A stretch of DNA of 64,000 nucleotides from Planktothrix sp. PCC 11201 (GTDB lineage: Bacteria > Cyanobacteriota > Cyanobacteriia > Cyanobacteriales > Microcoleaceae): positions 1 to 64,000 of the forward strand of contig NZ_LT797709.1 of NCBI RefSeq assembly GCF_900009135.1. The letters run 5' to 3'. The translations under genes and the position numbers were made by a program. Under the pieces are notes generated by a model. It saw nothing but the letters and a program-made list of their open reading frames with translations, was not told the DNA's origin and did not search any database. Shown in pieces: positions 43,808-53,713 of this stretch (positions are counted from its first letter, which is position 1; every line of letters starts with the position of its first letter).

Positions 43808-46213
43808 TTAGAAATCAAAAGGCTCATCAACAACACCAGAATCAGCAATAGTCGGTAATAAATGTTCAAACAGTTGCATCGACTGTAAACAACTATTAAT
43901 TTCCGAAACAAATTGATTATATTCGTTAATCTTTTGATTCACTTCCGCATTAGATTGGGCATTATTTTTGATTTTCTCCTCCGCTTCCTGCGCTAAGGTT
44001 TTTTCCAAATAAACCCGCGCTTGACTATACTGTTGCATAATCTCATCCGCTTGAATTTCCGTCATCGGTAATAGATGGGTTTTCAGGGTTTGGTTAACCG
44101 TTTGGCGGAAGTTTTGATAAATAGATTTTGACACTTTAGGCTCAAAATCTAACTTCAATAATTGACGGATAGCGGGTTCGGCATCGACTATCGTTGTACA
44201 ATCATAACTGGATGAAGTTTGTAATAGAGTTTGGCGAAATTGATAAATCGAAAATGTGCCTTCATCATAGAATTTAGGACTTTCTCGCACATAGCGATCA
44301 CATTCAGTTTTAGCCATGGCAATTAAGGCTTGATTTACTTCTGCTTCCAACTCTTTTAAGCGTTTTTCTAACCCCCCATCATTCCCTAATAAACGATTGA
44401 GTTTGCGATAATATTCAGTCTTGCGAACTTTTTCCACTAAACGACGGAAAAAACCTGCATTCACAGATTTAATAGCCTCGACTAAAATATCCTCTAATTG
44501 ATTCGCTAAATAATACAACGCTTCAACTAAAACCGCTAATAAAGGTGCGGTTGCATTCCGAGGATGATTGAAAGTTGCTCGACTATAGGCTTCTTCGACC
44601 GAAAAACTATCTAATAATTCATCTAAACGCCGCACCATTCGAGATTGTAATTGCTTGAAATCCTGTTCAAAGCCATCACATTTACCGGTGACAATCTGAT
44701 TGACTTCTTCATTAATATGATCTCGAAATTCTTGCCCTGCTTCTTGTAATTGTTGATTGAGAAGTTGTAATTCCTGGGCTTTCATCGCTTCAATTTCCCG
44801 GGGTTGACTGTCTAAGTCCCGTTGAATTGATTCATAATACTTGCGTAGCGGAATACAAATATCTTCTAAATCATCGGCTAGATTTTTAAACAGTTGGGGG
44901 CGTTTTTCCTCCGTTAAATAGTAAGTAATAGCATCCCGGAATTCTTCGATTCCGCTATCTTTTATTAACTGATCAATTAACGGTTGTCCCCAATCGGCTA
45001 AAATTCGGGTGTAGTTTTGATTCGGAGATTCAAAGCCATTAATAGTGACTCGAAACTGGAGGGGAAGTTTGCGAGAACTGCCGCAATAGTTATTAAAAGC
45101 ATAGACAAATTGGGGGGTTTCTTCTTCTCCTCCAAATCCTTTAATACTCTCAGCGAAAATACTATCTAAACCAAAGCGATCGCGTCCGCTTGTGCCTTTA
45201 ATTTGACTGCCATAAAACCCTAATAATCCACTGGTTTTATAGACCCTTGTGGTATCTTGAAAGTCAGAATAAATTAAGTTCTCTAACCGTTGACGCAGTT
45301 GGGCATTATACCAGGTTTCATCAATCCGATTAAAGATATAAAAAACCCGATCGCGGATACTCGGATTTTGACGAATTCTTTCTAGAAGTTCCGTTTCTTC
45401 AATCGTCATTTCTCCCGCCGATGCGGGTTTCAAAACACAGACCACCGCCGAGGTATCGGGATTCTCGATTTTGTTATAAGTTAATTGGGCATCTTTCTCC
45501 ACGGGAGCGTCAATTCCCGGGGTATCTATAATCACATTTCCATCTTTTAATAGGGGATGGTAGCAATAGTATTCAATCCGTTTTAAGACCGCGCTATTAC
45601 TCCCTCGACGGGCATAACTCGCCGCTTCTTTGAGGTTGGAAAAATTAAACTGTTCCATCGAATAGGTGGCGTTATTTAGGGTTTGAATGCGATCGCGATT
45701 TTCCGTAAATCCTTTGAGCAATAAATCTAAGGCTTTAGCTTGTTTTGCCCGTTCCGATTTATTCACTCCTCCTTCTTGCTGAATAATTCTTTCGCATCCT
45801 TCTACTAATACATCAATCATGTCATTTCGATTGATATTAACGTTAGAAGATAACCCCAATAATTGACATAAAGTAGCGACTTGTTCCCGAATTTCGGCTT
45901 CACTTAAAAAGGTTAAAACTACTCGCTCTTGATCAAGTTCAGCATAATCAATATAACATTCTGTTCCGGTGGCGTGTCCCTCGGCACTATATAATAATTC
46001 CCGTTCTAAAAGGGCATTAATTAACATCGATTTTCCAGCACTAAACGCCCCGGCAAACACGATTTCAAATTTGGGAGAAATGACTTTCTTCAAAGAAGCA
46101 TGAACAGCAGTAATATCCTGTTGACGTAGAGAGGGTTCTTGATGTAGGAGTTTAACTAAGCCTTCAACCTGATGTTGTAAATTTTGGCACTGGGGCGATA
46201 GGGGATGATTCAT
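43808..46213 (-). CDS. Bacterial dynamin-like GTPase
   Basis: The 801 residues have a dynamin-type GTPase domain: P loop GAFSAGKS (55-62), switch Thr in GHATGTECY, G3 DTPGIDAP and G4 FNRIDE. A long helical stalk (about 400-800) follows, with a hydrophobic patch near 560-590 (APLLAVLVEALYYLANQLED) that could be the membrane paddle. Bacterial dynamin-like proteins remodel or protect membranes; a cyanobacterial member (BDLP of Nostoc) is the classic example. Some are linked to phage defence. The neighbouring genes give no further hint. Confidence 0.88.
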   Translation of the reverse strand: MNHPLSPQCQNLQHQVEGLVKLLHQEPSLRQQDITAVHASLKKVISPKFEIVFAGAFSAGKSMLINALLERELLYSAEGHATGTECYIDYAELDQERVVLTFLSEAEIREQVATLCQLLGLSSNVNINRNDMIDVLVEGCERIIQQEGGVNKSERAKQAKALDLLLKGFTENRDRIQTLNNATYSMEQFNFSNLKEAASYARRGSNSAVLKRIEYYCYHPLLKDGNVIIDTPGIDAPVEKDAQLTYNKIENPDTSAVVCVLKPASAGEMTIEETELLERIRQNPSIRDRVFYIFNRIDETWYNAQLRQRLENLIYSDFQDTTRVYKTSGLLGFYGSQIKGTSGRDRFGLDSIFAESIKGFGGEEETPQFVYAFNNYCGSSRKLPLQFRVTINGFESPNQNYTRILADWGQPLIDQLIKDSGIEEFRDAITYYLTEEKRPQLFKNLADDLEDICIPLRKYYESIQRDLDSQPREIEAMKAQELQLLNQQLQEAGQEFRDHINEEVNQIVTGKCDGFEQDFKQLQSRMVRRLDELLDSFSVEEAYSRATFNHPRNATAPLLAVLVEALYYLANQLEDILVEAIKSVNAGFFRRLVEKVRKTEYYRKLNRLLGNDGGLEKRLKELEAEVNQALIAMAKTECDRYVRESPKFYDEGTFSIYQFRQTLLQTSSSYDCTTIVDAEPAIRQLLKLDFEPKVSKSIYQNFRQTVNQTLKTHLLPMTEIQADEIMQQYSQARVYLEKTLAQEAEEKIKNNAQSNAEVNQKINEYNQFVSEINSCLQSMQLFEHLLPTIADSGVVDEPFDF

Positions 46214-46399
46214 AGATAAAACTTTACTTTTGTTGAAAAATGTCTCACTTTAGATTATCCCTGATCGAATATAACTTGAGAATTAAATTTTACTTTAATT
46301 TACAATTCCCATTTTATCGTAGGGGTTGGGTCTCCCAACCCTCTTTGCCCAGATAAATAAAAGAAAGTATGCTATAATTAATTGCTAATTTAATTTATA

Positions 46400-46503
46400 T
46401 AAGTACCTAAACAAAATTAATTACACATCCTCCACCCTGTTCCCTGTTCCCAGATCCGGTGTTCCCTCTCTCAACTAGGTAATTTATTTTGTGTAACTAC
46501 TTA
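46400..46503. repeat. MITE-like element with 25-bp terminal inverted repeats
   Basis: The left end TAAGTACCTAAACAAAATTA (46400 onward) and the complement of the right end TAAGTAGTTACACAAAATAA (46503 backward) agree over 25 bases with four mismatches. The 54-base interior is heptamer-like (CCTGTTCCC). A lone left-end copy lies at 46603-46627. No transposase is present, so the element is non-autonomous. Confidence 0.65.
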
Positions 46504-46539
46504 CTATAGCAATCCTAAATAGGTTGTAATATTTTATCA

Positions 46540-46594
46540 TAGGGGTTTGGTCTCCAAACCTAGGCGCAAAGAGGGTTTGGAGACCAAACCCCTA
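46540..46594. repeat. Long inverted repeat of self-palindromic arms
   Basis: TAGGGGTTTGGTCTCCAAACC (46540-46560, 21 bases) pairs with its complement at 46574-46594 across a short loop. Each arm itself contains GGTTTGG-NNN-CCAAACC, so a four-way fold is possible. A shorter relative lies at 46320-46340. Confidence 0.8.
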
Positions 46595-46661
46595 CGGGTT
46601 TTTAAGTACCTACACAAAATTATTTGCACATCCAATTATTCTCTGTTTTGTGTTATAAAAT

Positions 46662-47561
46662 ATGGACAGTTTAACAACAGCAGCAACCCCTCAAGATATC
46701 AATGTGACGATACTCCTTTTAGGAGGTTATCAATATCAAATTACTTTAGCCTCCAATTCTCCCTTACTCTTGAATTTATTAAATGCTGTGGTTCATCCCA
46801 CCGAAAAAAATCAAGATGAACCGCCCAAACTGTTTCAAATTCCGATGAATGGACAGCAACAAGCCCTATGGTTTTCAAGTCATTCTTTAGTCGGAGTCAT
46901 TACCGAACCACCGATTTTTATTAAAGCGCATACTCCCGTAATTCCCGCTAAACCCCAAGGGGAAATTTTTAAAATTAAATATTGGCAAATTGATAATTTT
47001 TTATCCCCAGAAGACCATCAAAAACTCCTGAATTATGCTTTAGAAGAAGAACAGCAATTTCAATTAACTGGCCCAGCCACTAATACATCAGACTATCCTG
47101 AACATCGGGATTCTTTGGTTCTCTATTATTCTCCAGATTTTGGGGATATCATTCTAAATAAAATCAAAGCGGTGTTCTGGAAAGCCTTAGAAAAACTCGA
47201 GATTCCCCCATTTCCGATTACCCATATTGATGCCCAACTCACGGCCCATAACCACGGCCATTACTTCCGAACTCATAATGATAATGGTTCAGCTAGGGAT
47301 GAAACTCGAATGTTAACTTATGTTTATTATTTCTATCAGGAACCCAAGGCATTTAGTGGAGGAGAATTATTAATTTATGATACCCAATGGCAAGGTCAGT
47401 ATGCCTATTCTAAATTAGAAAATTTTCAAGCGATTGAACCTGTGAATAATCGAATTGTCTTTTTCTATAGTGGTTTAATGCACGAAGTTCTACCCGTTGA
47501 TTGTCCGTCTAAACAGTTCGCAGATAGTCGATTTACGGTGAATGGTTGGGTGAGAAAGTGA
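46662..47561 (+). CDS. 2OG-Fe(II) oxygenase (prolyl-4-hydroxylase-like)
   Basis: The 299-residue protein has an unassigned N-terminal part (1-100) and a C-terminal double-stranded beta-helix domain. Iron ligands are His205 and Asp207 (THNDNGS) and His274 (GLMHEVLPV); Arg290 (SRFTVNGW) would bind 2-oxoglutarate. It resembles the prolyl hydroxylase branch that modifies proteins or peptides. It stands between two repeat-rich gaps, with no obvious partner; the substrate is unknown. Confidence 0.87.
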   Translation: MDSLTTAATPQDINVTILLLGGYQYQITLASNSPLLLNLLNAVVHPTEKNQDEPPKLFQIPMNGQQQALWFSSHSLVGVITEPPIFIKAHTPVIPAKPQGEIFKIKYWQIDNFLSPEDHQKLLNYALEEEQQFQLTGPATNTSDYPEHRDSLVLYYSPDFGDIILNKIKAVFWKALEKLEIPPFPITHIDAQLTAHNHGHYFRTHNDNGSARDETRMLTYVYYFYQEPKAFSGGELLIYDTQWQGQYAYSKLENFQAIEPVNNRIVFFYSGLMHEVLPVDCPSKQFADSRFTVNGWVRK

Positions 47562-47588
47562 AAGTTTGTTGTTTTCTTTCTAGTCTTA

Positions 47589-47664
47589 GACCCCCCTAGC
47601 CCCCCTTATCAAGGGGGGAAACGGACTTTAAAGTCCCCCTTTTTAAGGGGGATTTAGGGGGATC
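47589..47664. repeat. Double REP-like palindrome
   Basis: GACCCCCCTAGCCCCCCTTA with AAGGGGGG, then AAGTCCCCCTTTTTAAGGGGG and TTAGGGGGATC: two members of the palindrome family head to tail, 7 bases apart. It lies between the oxygenase gene and hemB (convergent), where it might also stop transcription. Confidence 0.85.
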
Positions 47665-47727
47665 TAATCTCGGCTATAATCAGAGGTTTTCGGCTGTGAA
47701 GTTAACACCGATGCGCTGGTAATATTC

Positions 47728-48771
<1,044 letters not shown>

Positions 48772-48923
48772 TTAATTATCCCATTCGGGTGGGTTCTGGA
48801 TGTCCCTAAGTTGTTAATAAATGTAACAATTTTAAAAAAACAGCAAAATTGCGACAAGTGCAACAGTCTAGTTAACAAATCAGCCTACAATGACTGCAAG
48901 AGTGTCTATTGCCTTTTTTATTT

Positions 48924-51014
48924 ATGATTAGCAACCTATATATTACTAGCATTGAACCCGATAGTGGTAAGTCCTTAATTCTGTTAGGAATTATGGAATT
49001 ACTCTCGAAACGCATCCGACGGTTAGGATTTTTCCGGCCGATTATTCAAGCGGGAACTCAACTAGATAATGATATTGAACTGATTCGGAGTCGCTATCAT
49101 TTGGAGTTTCCCTATCAAGATTATTATGGCGTGACCCATGAAGAAACCCGGACTTTAATTGCCGAGGGACAGTTTGAAGAAATCCTGAAACGGATTATTG
49201 AGAAATATAAGGCTTTAGAAGAAAAATGTGATTTTATTGTTTGTGAAGGCACGGATTTTACTGATATTATTTCCGCTTTTGAATTTAACTTTAATGCCGA
49301 AATTGCTAATCAACTCGATGCACCGATTTTATTAGTCGCGAATGGACAGGGAAAAAGCCAAGAAGACGTGATTAGTAGTGTTAAAAGTGAACGAAAAGCC
49401 TTTATAGAAAGGGATTTAACCCTGGTAGCAACCATGGTTAATCGAATTTCTCCCGAACAATTTCAATCCGTTTCCCAGGAACTGGCAGAGATTTGGTCTT
49501 ATGATGATCCCGTCTTTATTTTACCCGAAATAGAGGCTCTTTCTAAACCCACCGTCGGGGAAATTATAACTGCCCTTGAGGGTGAATTTGTTCATGGCGA
49601 TTCCGAACAATTAAAACAGGAAGTGTTATCGTTTAAAGTAGCGGCGATGCACGTTCCTAATTTTCTCTATCATATTCGAGAAGGCTGTTTAATTGTTACC
49701 CCAGGAGATCGGGCTGATATTATTCTAGCGTGTTTAGCGTCGGCTTTTTCAGAAACTTACCCCAATATTGCCGGAATTATTTTAACTGGGGGGTTTGAAC
49801 TACCACCCTCTCTGCAAAAACTAATTCAAGGGTTTACAAAATGGACAGTACCGATGTTTAGCGTAGAAACCGATACCTATAATACTGCAACCATCATTAA
49901 TAATATTCACTCAAAAATTACCCCCGATAATGAACGAAAAATTGCCTCAGCTTTAGGACTATTTGAAAACCATATTGATACGTCTAAAATTGAAACCCGG
50001 ATTTCTCTATCCCGTTCTTCCCATATTACTCCGATTATGTTTGAGTACGAACTGGTCGCCCGGGCTAAGAAACAACGTCAACATATTGTTCTACCCGAAG
50101 GCACAGAAGAACGAATTTTAAAAGCCACTGAAATTCTATTAAGACGGGGGATTGTGGATATTACCCTATTAGGAAATCCCCAAGAAATCCGAGAAAAAGC
50201 AATTTCACTGGGATTAAAGTTAGAAGGAGTTAATATTGTGAATCCCATGACATCTCCCTGGCATGAAGACTATGCTCAAACCTATTATCAATTGCGAAAA
50301 CATAAGGGAATTACGGAAGATTGCGCCCTAGATGTGATGCACGATTTAAGCTATTTTGGCACGATGATGGTTCATAAAGGTATGGCGGATGGGATGGTTT
50401 CCGGGGCTATTCATACCACCGGGCATACTATTCGTCCCGCCTTGGAATTTATTAAAACTCCACCGGGATGTTCGATTGTTTCCAGTGTGTTTTTTATGTG
50501 TTTAGAAGACCGGGTTTTGGTCTATGGAGATTGTGCGGTGAATCCCAATCCTAACCCCCAACAATTAGCCGATATTGCCATTAGTTCTGCCCTAACTGCT
50601 GAACAATTTGGAGTTGAACCTTTAGTAGCGATGTTATCCTATTCCACCGGAGAATCAGGACAAGGAAAAGATGTGGATAAGGTGCGAGAAGCGACCTTGA
50701 TTGCCCGTCAATTACGCCCCGATTTAAAAATAGAAGGCCCCATCCAATACGATGCGGCCGTTGATGAAGATGTAGCTAAAACCAAACTACCAGGAAGTGA
50801 AGTTGCCGGACACGCAACGGTATTTATTTTCCCCGATTTAAACACCGGAAATAATACTTATAAAGCCGTACAAAGGTCTGCGAATGCCGTTGCCATTGGC
50901 CCGGTTTTACAAGGATTAAATAAACCCGTGAATGATTTAAGTCGGGGTTGTACGATTACCGATATTGTGAATACCGTTGCCATTACCGCTATTCAAGCCC
51001 AGGGAATGAATTAA
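48924..51014 (+). CDS. pta: Phosphate acetyltransferase, long form
   Basis: Pta converts acetyl-CoA and phosphate to acetyl phosphate. The 696 residues are the long form: an N-terminal P-loop/dethiobiotin-synthetase-like domain (LYITSIEPDSGKSLILLG), a DRTGG domain (about 215-320), and the catalytic C-terminal PTA domain (about 375-690) with VLPEGTEERILKA, the YGDCAVNPNPNPQQLADIA loop and the SYSTGESGQGKDVDKV and PIQYDAAVDEDVAKTKLPGS segments. ATG 48924 is taken rather than a TTG at 48909. Confidence 0.95.
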   Translation: MISNLYITSIEPDSGKSLILLGIMELLSKRIRRLGFFRPIIQAGTQLDNDIELIRSRYHLEFPYQDYYGVTHEETRTLIAEGQFEEILKRIIEKYKALEEKCDFIVCEGTDFTDIISAFEFNFNAEIANQLDAPILLVANGQGKSQEDVISSVKSERKAFIERDLTLVATMVNRISPEQFQSVSQELAEIWSYDDPVFILPEIEALSKPTVGEIITALEGEFVHGDSEQLKQEVLSFKVAAMHVPNFLYHIREGCLIVTPGDRADIILACLASAFSETYPNIAGIILTGGFELPPSLQKLIQGFTKWTVPMFSVETDTYNTATIINNIHSKITPDNERKIASALGLFENHIDTSKIETRISLSRSSHITPIMFEYELVARAKKQRQHIVLPEGTEERILKATEILLRRGIVDITLLGNPQEIREKAISLGLKLEGVNIVNPMTSPWHEDYAQTYYQLRKHKGITEDCALDVMHDLSYFGTMMVHKGMADGMVSGAIHTTGHTIRPALEFIKTPPGCSIVSSVFFMCLEDRVLVYGDCAVNPNPNPQQLADIAISSALTAEQFGVEPLVAMLSYSTGESGQGKDVDKVREATLIARQLRPDLKIEGPIQYDAAVDEDVAKTKLPGSEVAGHATVFIFPDLNTGNNTYKAVQRSANAVAIGPVLQGLNKPVNDLSRGCTITDIVNTVAITAIQAQGMN

Positions 51015-51041
51015 AACTCATTCATTCCCCCGAACTTAAAA

Positions 51042-51665
51042 TTAGTCAATCAACTCTGGACTCGGAATTTGGGTATCAATTTCCGCTTGGGATAATGTGG
51101 GGATTAACCCATTGCTTTCCGCCGCTTTGACAATTTTGGCGGGTTCAATATTTAATTGAATTTCCCCGGTTGTCGGGTCAGCCGTAGCAACGGACTGAGT
51201 ACCATCAACAAAATTCACCGTAATGGGTTCAGTTAATTCTTCGGCGGGAGTATTCGGACTGAATACTACTTGAGTTCCTGCGGGGAAGTAGAAGCCATCA
51301 CAATCCCAATCATCATCGGTAATTTGACCGGCTGCGAGAAAATAGAGTTCGCTAGGAGTTTTGCCTCCGTCACTGGCATAAACCCCTACTGTTTTTCCTG
51401 TTTCATTGTGGCACTGAGCTCGTTTTTTCGCAGTTTCTATAATTTTTTTCTGGGACTCTAATTGAGCCAGTCGCTGTTGAAATTGCTCAGGAGTATAACC
51501 GGCTTCTTCTGGTGTATCTTTAACCAGTAGAAGTTGATTCAATGTCTGAGTAACCTCTGCATAGTCAGCCCCTTTAGTAAGATCTTTGCTGGCCCAAGAG
51601 GGTTGGGCAATCATTAGATTCACGCATAATAAAAGACCGACAAGCACAATTTTGATAAACCGCAT
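51042..51665 (-). CDS. Exported unknown protein
   Basis: The 207-residue protein starts with a Sec signal peptide, MRFIKIVLVGLLLCVNLMIA, with likely cleavage after QPSWA. The mature part has a helical stretch (about 35-75) and a beta-rich end with two Cys (AQCHNETG and DDWDCDG) that could form a disulfide. The longer frame from 51719 is rejected because the signal peptide begins at Met19. Function unknown; the next genes on the strand are another small exported protein and a CadD-like transporter. Confidence 0.75.
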   Translation of the reverse strand: MRFIKIVLVGLLLCVNLMIAQPSWASKDLTKGADYAEVTQTLNQLLLVKDTPEEAGYTPEQFQQRLAQLESQKKIIETAKKRAQCHNETGKTVGVYASDGGKTPSELYFLAAGQITDDDWDCDGFYFPAGTQVVFSPNTPAEELTEPITVNFVDGTQSVATADPTTGEIQLNIEPAKIVKAAESNGLIPTLSQAEIDTQIPSPELID

Positions 51666-51808
51666 ATTGTTTTCCTTTTTTGAAAATTGGGTAGATGCCA
51701 ACAATTGAATTATAGCCATTTCGCTCTAATTTGCTATGACCTTAGTTTAAGTGGCATCAATTCATAAAAGCAAATAGTCTTACTTGTCATTTTAATAAAT
51801 TTAATTGA

Positions 51809-52129
51809 TTAAATTTCTGGGTCGTAACTGGGAATAGAAGGAATCATTTCCAGTCGATTTCGGTTCACCCAGCGATTGACGAATTCATTATTATTTTTAC
51901 AAAACTTAATTTGTACTTGCTTAGAACCTAGCTTAACAATTTCCGCCGGAACTTTATGGACATTTGCCGAATCAGCACGGGCTTTGTAAAGCCAAATGAC
52001 TTTTTGACCCACTTCCAGAGCATCGGAATTGCTGGTTGAAGGGGAGGAGGTTTCTGCCACAGAGGAGGCAGAAACAAAGAAGTTGATTCCCAGTAAAAAT
52101 ACAACTACAGACATAGGTAAAACCTTCAT
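51809..52129 (-). CDS. Small exported SH3/Tudor-like protein
   Basis: The 106-residue protein has a signal peptide (MKVLPMSVVVFLLGINFFVS, cleavage near SSVAE) and a compact beta domain: GQKVIWLYKARADS, PAEIVKLGSKQVQIKF, WVNRNRLEMI. This strand pattern resembles SH3 or Tudor barrels. It lies 12 bases after the CadD-like gene, so the two are one transcript. The function is not known; a periplasmic partner for the transporter is only a guess. Confidence 0.7.
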   Translation of the reverse strand: MKVLPMSVVVFLLGINFFVSASSVAETSSPSTSNSDALEVGQKVIWLYKARADSANVHKVPAEIVKLGSKQVQIKFCKNNNEFVNRWVNRNRLEMIPSIPSYDPEI

Positions 52130-52141
52130 CTTGTTTTCCGA

Positions 52142-52849
52142 TTACAAACTTTGAGTTTTGAATTGTGAGGCTTGAATAATTTTGATTAATCCCATTAAAC
52201 ACAAACAGCTAGTAATTAAAGCAATGGGACTTAAAGAAGCACTATCAAGGATAATAAATACACCCAGACCAATTAATACAAAGGGAACAAAATGATTCCC
52301 ATAACGGGCGAGTAAATTGGATATATCCCGTTGACAAGTTAATTTATAGGTCATGTAACACCAAACTCCAACCAGCAACAAAAAGACTGAAATAATAATC
52401 AGTAAACTAGAGATACCCGCAGAAGCAAATAAGGGCATATAGATACTAATATTGTCGCTACCATTAGCAATAGTAATCGCTGCTACACTATAAGCGGGAG
52501 GAGAAATTAACCTAGCTAAACCAGAAGTAGGAGAAAATTCCGTTTCTAATTCCGGCTCGGAGGATGAATCACCATCATCAGGATTGAGTAACTGATTAAG
52601 TCCAATGGTAATGGGAACTAAACCCAAAAGTCCAATCCATTCGGCGGGTAGTATTAACCCCCCAAAAAAACCAACCATACTAGCAATAATTAAAGTACAA
52701 AAACCGAGATACTGACCGATAACAATATGGCGACGACGAAAGGTGGCATTAACTTGAGAAAACAACAGTGTAAGGATAACTAAATCATCCAAATTTGTAG
52801 CGGTAAAAGCTGTAATACCAGTAAAAATAGCAGTAAAAATCTCATTCAT
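52142..52849 (-). CDS. CadD-family cadmium/cation transporter-like protein
   Basis: The 235-residue membrane protein has about six transmembrane segments. The conserved TNLDDLVILTLLFSQ in segment 1 and the IANGSDNISIYMPLFA motif in the middle are those of CadD-type proteins of the LysE superfamily. A negatively charged loop (PDDGDSSSEPELETEF) separates the halves. It may export Cd or other cations; the natural role in cyanobacteria is not established. The small exported gene follows directly. Confidence 0.85.
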   Translation of the reverse strand: MNEIFTAIFTGITAFTATNLDDLVILTLLFSQVNATFRRRHIVIGQYLGFCTLIIASMVGFFGGLILPAEWIGLLGLVPITIGLNQLLNPDDGDSSSEPELETEFSPTSGLARLISPPAYSVAAITIANGSDNISIYMPLFASAGISSLLIIISVFLLLVGVWCYMTYKLTCQRDISNLLARYGNHFVPFVLIGLGVFIILDSASLSPIALITSCLCLMGLIKIIQASQFKTQSL

Positions 52850-53176
52850 TTTTATGTCTCCTTAATCTTTTGAATATTCCACCTGTAAACTTTTGTTTCA
52901 ATTTGGGTTCCCCCTACAACCTCTAATCTACCCCGATTAACCGATAGAAACAAATGTTCTTTGTTTTTAAAATGATAAGTACAAATAATCAAAAGTCGAA
53001 TTATTTCCAGAAGCCATGCCGGGCATGGCTTTCATTCTATTGTCATCTTCCCTACTTCCCCTTTTCCTAAAAACCATTGCCCATTGGCTATTCCCGATGA
53101 ATCATAAATTTTGGAGGCCAATCAAATAGGACTGTGATAAATTAATATCACTTATAAAAACATAGGAAAACGTCCA
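52850..53176. other. Divergent gap between CadD-like and four-helix membrane genes
   Basis: The 327 bases carry the promoters of two divergent membrane-protein genes. No clear operator is seen. The only structure is the AGCCATGCC hairpin at 53012-53030. Confidence 0.5.
53012..53030. repeat. AGCCATGCC palindrome
   Basis: AGCCATGCC-G-GGCATGGCT, nine-base arms around one base, followed by TTTCATT. It could be a hairpin or a protein site in the shared promoter region. Confidence 0.5.
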
Positions 53177-53665
53177 ATGAATATGACTCATTATATGGAG
53201 CTTCTAGCCACTAACCAGCCCTGGAATCTTTTGATTTTTATGGCTGTGCCTGTTATTCTGGCAGAAACAATTGCCGTCTCCGAACTTTATATTTTATTTA
53301 CTCGAAATTTAACAGGAATAGTCAGAAATATTAATAAAATCGCCGGGATTTTAGTGGGATTTTACTTTTTAGTGATCTTTTTACATCTATTTTTTAAAGC
53401 CGTAATTCCCATCACAATGGCGGGACAATGGAGAACCATTATTGACGTGATTGCGGTGGGATTTTATTTATTAGGAGTTGTGCCTTTATTGGGAATTAGT
53501 CTTTTAGAATTAAACTTAATTGCTAAACACAAAAGTGAAGAATCTAAACTCAAAATCCATGCTACCTTTGTGGCTATTTTTCTAGTGGTTGCCCATATTG
53601 CCATGATTTTTGGAATGTTGAGTCCTGCGGTATTGGGTGGACACTCAGAAATGCCCGGGATGTAA
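53177..53665 (+). CDS. Four-helix integral membrane protein (DUF6803-like)
   Basis: The 162-residue protein has four hydrophobic segments (about 18-36, 52-75, 92-112, 130-152). Several conserved His residues lie near or in them (HLFFKAV, KIHATFVAIFLVVAHIAMIF), and the end is Met/His-rich (GGHSEMPGM), as if to bind a metal. Similar short permease-like proteins are widespread in bacteria but uncharacterised. A Shine-Dalgarno AGGAAAACG precedes the ATG. It is divergent from the CadD-like gene. Confidence 0.7.
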   Translation: MNMTHYMELLATNQPWNLLIFMAVPVILAETIAVSELYILFTRNLTGIVRNINKIAGILVGFYFLVIFLHLFFKAVIPITMAGQWRTIIDVIAVGFYLLGVVPLLGISLLELNLIAKHKSEESKLKIHATFVAIFLVVAHIAMIFGMLSPAVLGGHSEMPGM

Positions 53666-53713
53666 ATAAAACCGGACGCAGAGGTCAATATTCTGATTAT
53701 TTATTATTGATTA

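Larger units (their letters stand above)
46214..46661. other. Repeat-filled gap between dynamin-like and oxygenase genes
   Basis: The 448 bases have no gene. They hold a GGTTGGGTCTCCCAACC palindrome (46320-46340), a 104-base element with 25-base terminal inverted repeats (46400-46503), a 21-base-arm inverted repeat (46540-46594), and a solo end of the 104-base element (46603-46627). Confidence 0.75.
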
